64,000 nt of DNA from Cladobotryum mycophilum (Eukaryota > Ascomycota > Sordariomycetes > Hypocreales > Hypocreaceae). The notes beneath the pieces are model-generated. The model saw nothing but the letters and a program-made list of their open reading frames with translations, made no database searches and was not told where the DNA came from. Where the stretch lies: the NCBI GenBank assembly GCA_036429605.1, contig CM071590.1, positions 310,001-374,000 on the forward strand. The letters are read 5' to 3'. Position 1 is the first letter of the stretch. Each line of letters starts with the position of its first letter. The position numbers and the translations under genes are program-made. Positions 58,253 through 64,000 of this stretch are shown here, piece by piece.

Positions 58253-59227
58253 GGCTGCTATTGTCGATTATGTGTATGTTGTATAGAGGGGGAGAGAAAA
58301 AAGAGGGAGGGGGAGAGAGACAGAGAGAAGAGAGAAGAAGGAATCAGACGTCAGAGCCGAAGATTCCAAGAAGGATTCAAATCGGCATGGACCCTCGTTT
58401 GGAAGAAATCACAGCCCCACGCGATAGCGAGTAGGACAATGAAGGAATCCGTATTGTTGGCCTGCCAAGGAAGAAGGACAACAAGACCGAGGGAGAGAAG
58501 AGAGAGGGCAAGGAAGTGAATGCAATGCAAGCTCTTGGGTGGGAGGTGGTGGAGGAAGAGAGAGAGAGAGAACTTGTCGCCTCGTCGAATTGGGTCGCAG
58601 GAGAAAAAGGTTGAAGCTTGAAGAAGGAAGAGGAAGAGAAAGAAGAAGAAGAAGAAGATTCGAGGGCGGGAAAGGGTTCGGCAGAGGAGAGAAGCAGATT
58701 ATAGATGTTTCTGGCCGCCCCAAGGTTGGTGAGAAGCAGCAAGCAGTGAGAGCCAAATTGTCGCCAGCAGGATACCTAACCGTTTGGGCGAGAGACAACC
58801 TACCTAGCTCCTCTAGAACCGACCGGGAAGCAGAGGCAGGGGTCTGTTGGGTTTGGGACCTTTGGGACGACAAGGTGCGTGCCTTTGTGACGAATAGCGT
58901 AAAGTCACCGAATCTGTACAAGTACAAGTACCCAAGTTATCGTGGGTACCGCTTCTATGGATCTGTTGGGATCACTTTTTTTTTCCTTTGGTCAGCAAAA
59001 TGCACTGCAGACACACACACACTGCTGCAACCACCACTGCTGCACACCACACACAACCCAAGTAATGCAAAGGGCGAAAGAAGAACAACAACAACCCCGG
59101 TCAGGACAGAACAGGACCCAGCCAAAAGAAGGAAAAAGACGAAGGAAAAGTGTCAGGGAAAATTAATATGGGCCGCGCGCCGAAACGGATGTTTGACTGC
59201 CGTATATGCTTTAGGCATTTTCTCAGA

Positions 59228-59248
59228 TCTCTCTCTCTCTCTCTCTCT
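59228..59248. repeat. (CT)n microsatellite
   Basis: About ten uninterrupted TC/CT units. Confidence 0.85.
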
Positions 59249-60917
59249 TTGTCTCTTGCGTGGGGCGAGTGTAATATAAGTCGGTAAAGGCCAATATCGG
59301 GACGTTTTTGTTGCTTTCCATGTTCCTCTGATATTGATGATTGTCCCTCGGTGCTACCGTAGCAGCCCGCCGCACCAGCAAAGGCTCCCCCTCAGCAATA
59401 AAGGGCCCCCCACCAGATGATGATTGATGGCACCCGCGCAAGGGACAGATTCGAGGTACCGGTACAAGGAAGAGTACTTGACACCTTTTTGGTGGAACCC
59501 CTCTTCTTCGGGGGGGGCACTGTAGTAATCGATCACCGTCTCACTGGGTGGTTACAGCGAGTACAGGGCTGACATCAACCACCGAATGTGATCCATGATA
59601 CGAAGCCTGGCCCCCGGGAATGAATGCTGGCGATGGCATGTGGCTTGATGATGTAGAATTGAGATAGAGGATTCGCTGACGTCGTCGTCGTCGTCCATAT
59701 CGGGGAGTACCAGAAACAGAAAAAAGGAAAGAAAAGAAAAGAAAAAACTAAAAAACCAAGCATAACGCAATGCAGTATATAACTTACAAGTCTATATCTA
59801 TCAACTCTTTTTCACAGACTGCTCGGCAGATATGCGAAATCTCCCAACTTTAAAAAGTCGGAATAGAGAAAACGAGGAAGCAGAAGAAGAAGAAGAAAAG
59901 AGAAGACTGACTGAGCTTCGAATAAAGAAGGAAATGTGTTGGAGGAGAAAGAAGAAGAAGAAGAAGGATGTTGGACAAGAAATCCGGGGGAGAATCGACT
60001 AGATATTTGAAACCCAATAAAGAGAAAGAACGTCGTTATTATATTGAAGCCATCCTCATATACAAAGGACACACACAGAGAGAGAGTTTTGTGATAACCG
60101 TACGCCCGCCCGGAAGGCTGTAATGGTGTGTAACGGCAACCAATTCTTCTAAAAACCCTCCACAGACGGATGGATGGATGGATCGGATGGAACAACACCA
60201 AAAAAGAAAAAGAAAAAAGGCAAAAGGCGTGCGTCTACAAAGGAATAGGTATCATCGCAAGTCATGTAAGCCAAAAGGGACAGGGGGTGTGTGTCTTGAG
60301 CACAAATGTATGTACTGCATAGAATGCATCTACTTGAATCGCCTTGGTATGAGCTAGCTGGCTGGCTGGCGTGCCCTTTCAACAATCCACCTTTTTTTGA
60401 TGGGAGCGAGTGATATCATCAAAAAAAGATAACTTGACTCGCTTGTGTGTGTTTGTGTGTGTGTCGGTGTTTCCACTCACATCTTCAGGGACCAATTCTT
60501 CCTCCATTTCCACGATTGGCTCCGTCAACACCCCTACCCTTCCGCCTCCCGACGGATTGCCAGTAAGGACGGGGGGTGTTAAGTGAGTAATAAGTGGGGT
60601 GGGGCGCCCCCCATGCAAAGCAGAAAGCAAGCAAGCAAGCAGAAAAGCAGTAATAATAATAAAAAAAGGAATGCTTCACGTGTCTGTAGCGATGATGAGC
60701 AGCAAGCAGGCAAGCAAAGTAAAGCAACGCAGCAGGCATGCTGACGTGAGGAAGAGAGACAGACATCTGCACGATTACAAGGTACGGTCATGCATGCCGT
60801 AGGTAAGAGGGTACCTAAGGCATATCATCGCCGAGACTTGAAACTTGGAGGGGCAAGGATTCCAAGGGCGGGAGGATTTCGAAAAGAGAGACGGACAGAA
60901 ATCCATTGGAATTGAGG

Positions 60918-60939
60918 CTCTCTCTCTCTCTCTCTCTCT
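60918..60939. repeat. (CT)n microsatellite
   Basis: Eleven CT units, followed by further CT-rich sequence to about 60970. Confidence 0.85.
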
Positions 60940-62063
60940 GGCTCTCTCCCTCTTCCTCTTCCTCTCTTTCTCGCTTAATCGGAGGAAGAGTGGGAGATTA
61001 ACGAGCGTCCAAGCAAATGATATGCTACCTATACGTAATAGCTTGGAATCCATTTTTTCTCTCTTTTGCCCCAGATTTCATCACAATTCAACATTATAGT
61101 CTACAACGTTAAAAGAAGAGAGCCACTAAAACTAACAATGAAAAAAAAGGGGAATTTGATTCATTCTAGCACTGTCCACTTTGTCCACTTGTCTTCTAGC
61201 TATTAGAGGAACATTCGGGAATGAGTCTTTTAGAGGTACATGTGTCGGCACTACACCTCAGCAGTAAGATTCGGTACCCGTTTCACTCACCTGCCCACGT
61301 TTGGCCTAAGACGTCCAAATGTCTCTTTTTGACCACGGCCGATTGTAGCATCTCTGCCGAAAATGACGGGTGTCCTCGGGCTCCGAATTATTGGTGCGAG
61401 CACTATCATGAAGCAAATATGATAGAAGCAAGTAAGGTCATAGTTAATCTTGCAACATCTTAAAAAGGTATTCACGATAATTAAATCAATTTTTTCGGTT
61501 TTCTTTTTTTCTCTCTTCTCATTTTTTCTTGTTTCTGAATAGTTCCATCTTCAATCATACTGTGCACTCTCCCCCATCAATTCTTCCCCCTCCATTCCCC
61601 TCCCCCAATTGTTGAGTCCCACCATCCGGAAGACCGCCACCCGCGGGATCCATCCATCCAAGCTTCACCCACAACTAAACTTGTTCTGCTAGACTTGGCC
61701 TACCATTTTTTCCATCTTCTGCTCCAATCCATGCATCTTTTAATCTGCCCTTGCATACAACAAAATCCCAACACGTTTTCCGTCCTCCAGCGGAACCATC
61801 CACCCAATCACATCGCACATATCTCATACCCATCACACATCCATCTCTATATACCCCGTTCGGACTCCGTTCCCCGTAGTTCATCGCCGTAACCCAAAAG
61901 GAATGAGAACGGAACCATCAGGAACCCTTCATCCTCGTCCCGCGGTAATAAATCTTGGTTGCTTCTTTTCTTTCTTCTTCTTGAAAATCTTATCCCGATT
62001 CCCGTTGTCCGAAACATTCTCCATCCACCAGAACGAGCCCGGGAAAAAAAGGTAAAGCATCCA

Positions 62064-62093
62064 TGTGACTGTGACTGTGACTGTGACTGTGCT
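62064..62093. repeat. Hexanucleotide repeat (TGTGAC)
   Basis: Four perfect TGTGAC units and one imperfect unit (TGTGCT). Confidence 0.9.
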
Positions 62094-62874
62094 GTAGAAA
62101 GATAAGGGCAGCCACCAAAGATGATAACATCGAAAAACGGCCCGAGGTTCTTCATCCAGTTCTTTAGGGCCATCTTCCTCCAAAACTAAACCACATCCTC
62201 CTGTTGATCCTATGACTTGCGCTTCATCCTTCTCTCTCCCGTTTCATGCGGACCTCCGTCTCTCCCTTCCGAACATGGCACACTAATGCCTCATAACCAC
62301 ATCGTATTGCTACCCTACAGCACAATCAAAATTCAAGTTGGACCAACATCCTGGCTCTTTTTACCACCAGAACACGCTTTTGCCATGTGGTTTTCTTTTC
62401 ATCTAGAAAATTCTACCGTAATAGTACCTATGCATTCGTATTTAGACACATGGTTAGGGTAACAATACACCCTGGAACGAGTAGCTCCCAAATTAACAAG
62501 CCTCTTCCCCAAACTTGCGGAGCTGAGCAAATCCTCCCCTCCACCTTGTTGGTTCACCCCTACCAGTATACGAAAGCATGTAACCCAAATTCCAGGAACG
62601 CCTCGTCTCCTGATGCGACTGATGCAAGGCACACATTCCCATATAAACGTCGATTTATCCAAGATCTGCAATACCACGTGGGTCGCTCTCAATCAAGCAA
62701 CTCCAACTCCTCTTTCATCTACATGCATTCGCATACTCAATTCGGAAACTCGTTGGAGAACCATGTCAATTGTCTACTGCATATGCTCATTGAATTACTC
62801 TCCTCCGTCATCTAACTATTTTTTCGTTCGCCATCCATCATGTCTCCAGTCTCTCCATAAGCAAAGATGGACTG

Positions 62875-62903
62875 GTTCAGTTCGTTCCGTTCAGTCCAGT
62901 TCT
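62875..62903. repeat. Pentanucleotide GTTCN repeat
   Basis: GTTCA, GTTCG, TTCC, GTTCA, GTCCA and GTTCT follow each other; this is an imperfect five-base repeat resembling the one at 16214-16275 in style. Confidence 0.6.
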
Positions 62904-62970
62904 TTTCAAGACTAGGTGATTCTTCATTGTCGAGCCCAGCCCGTGCCATCTCTTCATAACTTCCATGTAT

Positions 62971-62994
62971 GTGTGTGTGTGTGTGTGTGTGTGT
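62971..62994. repeat. (GT)n microsatellite
   Basis: Twelve uninterrupted GT units. Confidence 0.9.
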
Positions 62995-63253
62995 AATTCC
63001 ATAACAATCAGCCCCTAAACATCATTGGGCGACAAGGTATAATAAAGCCTATTCGCTTCAAACGAGCCCATAATTCATCAACACCCACTTCGCCTCTGCT
63101 GGATGCCATTCTTAACCAATGCTCCAATCCCAAATTATAGACAAAAAAGTTGGCATACTATAAAGCCCAGTCCAAGGTCGTTTCGGTCCATCGAAAAAGA
63201 AAAGAAAAAAACGTAACGCAATCTAGTCGCGGGTCAAGAGTCACTTGACATCT

Positions 63254-64000
63254 TCAATATGTTTCGCCCAGGTCACCCAGCTTCCTGAAGCCAGTGGTGC
63301 TCACACGCCCGCTATGAGTTATGCCGCTGGTGCTTGTTCTTCTTACTCCGCTTTGTCGTCTCACGCCTGGTGTTGGGATTCCGCTACCGGGCATGGGGAT
63401 GCTACTAACACTCCCTCTGAAATCCATGCTGGAATACGTGCCACGTCTACTAGGCGTGCGGTATTCGTCCCCATACTCTTCTTCCAGATCCATCCGACTT
63501 AGGCTTGCCGAATGGCTGTGCAACGAACCGCCAAGAGATGACTGTGGCCGTGCGATTGGTGTTCGTGCGCTAGAAATAGAGCTTCGGGTCATTGGTCGAG
63601 GTGGGGGAATCATGTCAGTGCGAGACGCCGGTCTGGCATATGATGAGATGCTAGCTCGTGAGCTTGGTCGGCTCATCTCTGACTCTGGTCCCCGGTTAGA
63701 TGTTTCTCCAAATGAGAGCCGGCTGACCCCGGATGTGCTAAGACGGGGCATGTGGCTCGATCTGGAGGTTGATGTGTACTGGCTTGTAGGGGTAGTCTCG
63801 TCTCCTGTTGCGGAAGACGAGGCCGTAGATCCAGTGGTACGCTTCCGTGAGCGAACTGTAATCGAGGACGGCACACTAGGGTTGGGACCGGGAGGCGTGG
63901 CCCGAGGAGAAACACGAGGTGGTGTATGTGCTGCTGCAGGAAGTTTGGATCGAACAGACTGAACTCTGGCCTCCAATCTTTGCATCTGGGCCGTGAGAAG
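63254..64000 (-). CDS. nudE: NUDE-like nuclear distribution protein, C-terminal part
   Basis: Partial gene: the frame is open to the window edge (five codons precede MQRLEARVQSVRSKLP) and ends at TGA 63254-63256. The end of the coiled coil, MQRLEARVQSVRSKL, is followed by a long Ser/Thr/Pro/Arg-rich disordered tail with repeated SRxS, RPxSR and PxPGSGIPTPG motifs. This fits fungal NUDE (ro-11/nudE), which with LIS1/NUDF tethers and activates cytoplasmic dynein for nuclear migration. The identity rests on this C-terminal part only; the N-terminal coiled coil lies outside the window. Confidence 0.72.
   Translation of the reverse strand, partial: LLTAQMQRLEARVQSVRSKLPAAAHTPPRVSPRATPPGPNPSVPSSITVRSRKRTTGSTASSSATGDETTPTSQYTSTSRSSHMPRLSTSGVSRLSFGETSNRGPESEMSRPSSRASISSYARPASRTDMIPPPRPMTRSSISSARTPIARPQSSLGGSLHSHSASLSRMDLEEEYGDEYRTPSRRGTYSSMDFRGSVSSIPMPGSGIPTPGVRRQSGVRRTSTSGITHSGRVSTTGFRKLGDLGETY

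Larger units (their letters stand above)
58253..63253. other. 5-kb intergenic region rich in simple repeats
   Basis: No gene supported on either strand. The first ~450 bases are purine-rich on this strand (CT-rich in the carboxylase mRNA sense) and likely form its leader and promoter. Beyond that, microsatellites and low-complexity runs dominate. The right end should hold the 3' UTR of the nudE-like gene. Confidence 0.5.

Noticed and set aside
58990..59060. Possible coding exon upstream of acetyl-CoA carboxylase (246-codon frame 58539-59279)
   Set aside because: Purine-rich low-complexity translation (Arg/Glu/Lys) in the carboxylase promoter region; no motif.
1..64000. tRNA, rRNA genes, CRISPR arrays, bacterial-type promoters or terminators
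   Set aside because: No internal promoter boxes of tRNA genes, no rRNA sequence and no spaced repeats were seen; the DNA is fungal nuclear, so bacterial signals do not apply.

Overview
The window is nuclear DNA of a filamentous ascomycete, most likely a sordariomycete close to Hypocreales. The signs are short spliceosomal introns (about 47-180 bp) with GTRNGT donors and CTNAC-like branch sites, a class II hydrophobin, HeLo and NACHT proteins of fungal type, an FTA2-like protein and a NUDE homologue. The order is inferred from gene content and cannot be proven from sequence alone.

Layout. 0.86-3.58 kb (+): a secreted subtilase with a PA domain, broken by one base in a C run. 5.04-8.70 kb (+): a 1,199-residue protein joining a HeLo-like death domain, a kinase-like domain with a degraded catalytic loop, and a trypsin-like domain that keeps a plausible His-Asp-Ser triad. 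9.07-10.34 kb (-): the CCDC25/NFACT-R homologue, whose reading frame is kept only if a one-nucleotide exon lies between two normal introns. 10.4-14.9 kb: a tandem duplication of about 2.0-2.4 kb. Its downstream copy carries an intact small lectin of the LecB/PA-IIL calcium-dependent type, and the upstream copy is a pseudogene. 16.8-17.4 kb (-): a small divergent velvet-domain protein. 17.4-22.5 kb: no supported gene.

22.5-28.6 kb is ordinary genic DNA: an aminopeptidase P with two candidate starts, an uncharacterised proline-rich protein, a riboflavin-kinase-like protein without the expected catalytic Glu, and a 2OG-Fe(II) oxygenase (-). 28.6-49.5 kb is an accessory, decay-rich region. It holds a truncated and frameshifted esterase-NACHT NLR (-), an ankyrin relic, a class II hydrophobin with competing splice donors, a decayed S8-peptidase gene, a large NWD-NACHT-ankyrin NLR with one frameshift in an A7 run, a hypothetical gene, an FTA2-like gene ending early at a C6 run, and a 5'-broken uncharacterised gene. 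50.2-58.3 kb returns to core genes: a mitochondrial BolA-like protein (again with an apparent C-run frameshift) and acetyl-CoA carboxylase (-, 2,284 aa, four exons). 58.3-63.3 kb is simple-repeat-rich non-coding DNA. The window ends in the C-terminal part of a nudE-like gene (-).

The genes do not form one biosynthetic cluster. The common theme of the accessory part is non-self recognition and cell death (HeLo protein, two NLRs), with a lectin and secreted or surface proteins nearby. Four reading-frame breaks at or next to homopolymers, one of them in the conserved BolA gene, suggest that some breaks are base-calling errors. The nonsense codons and truncations elsewhere look like real decay.
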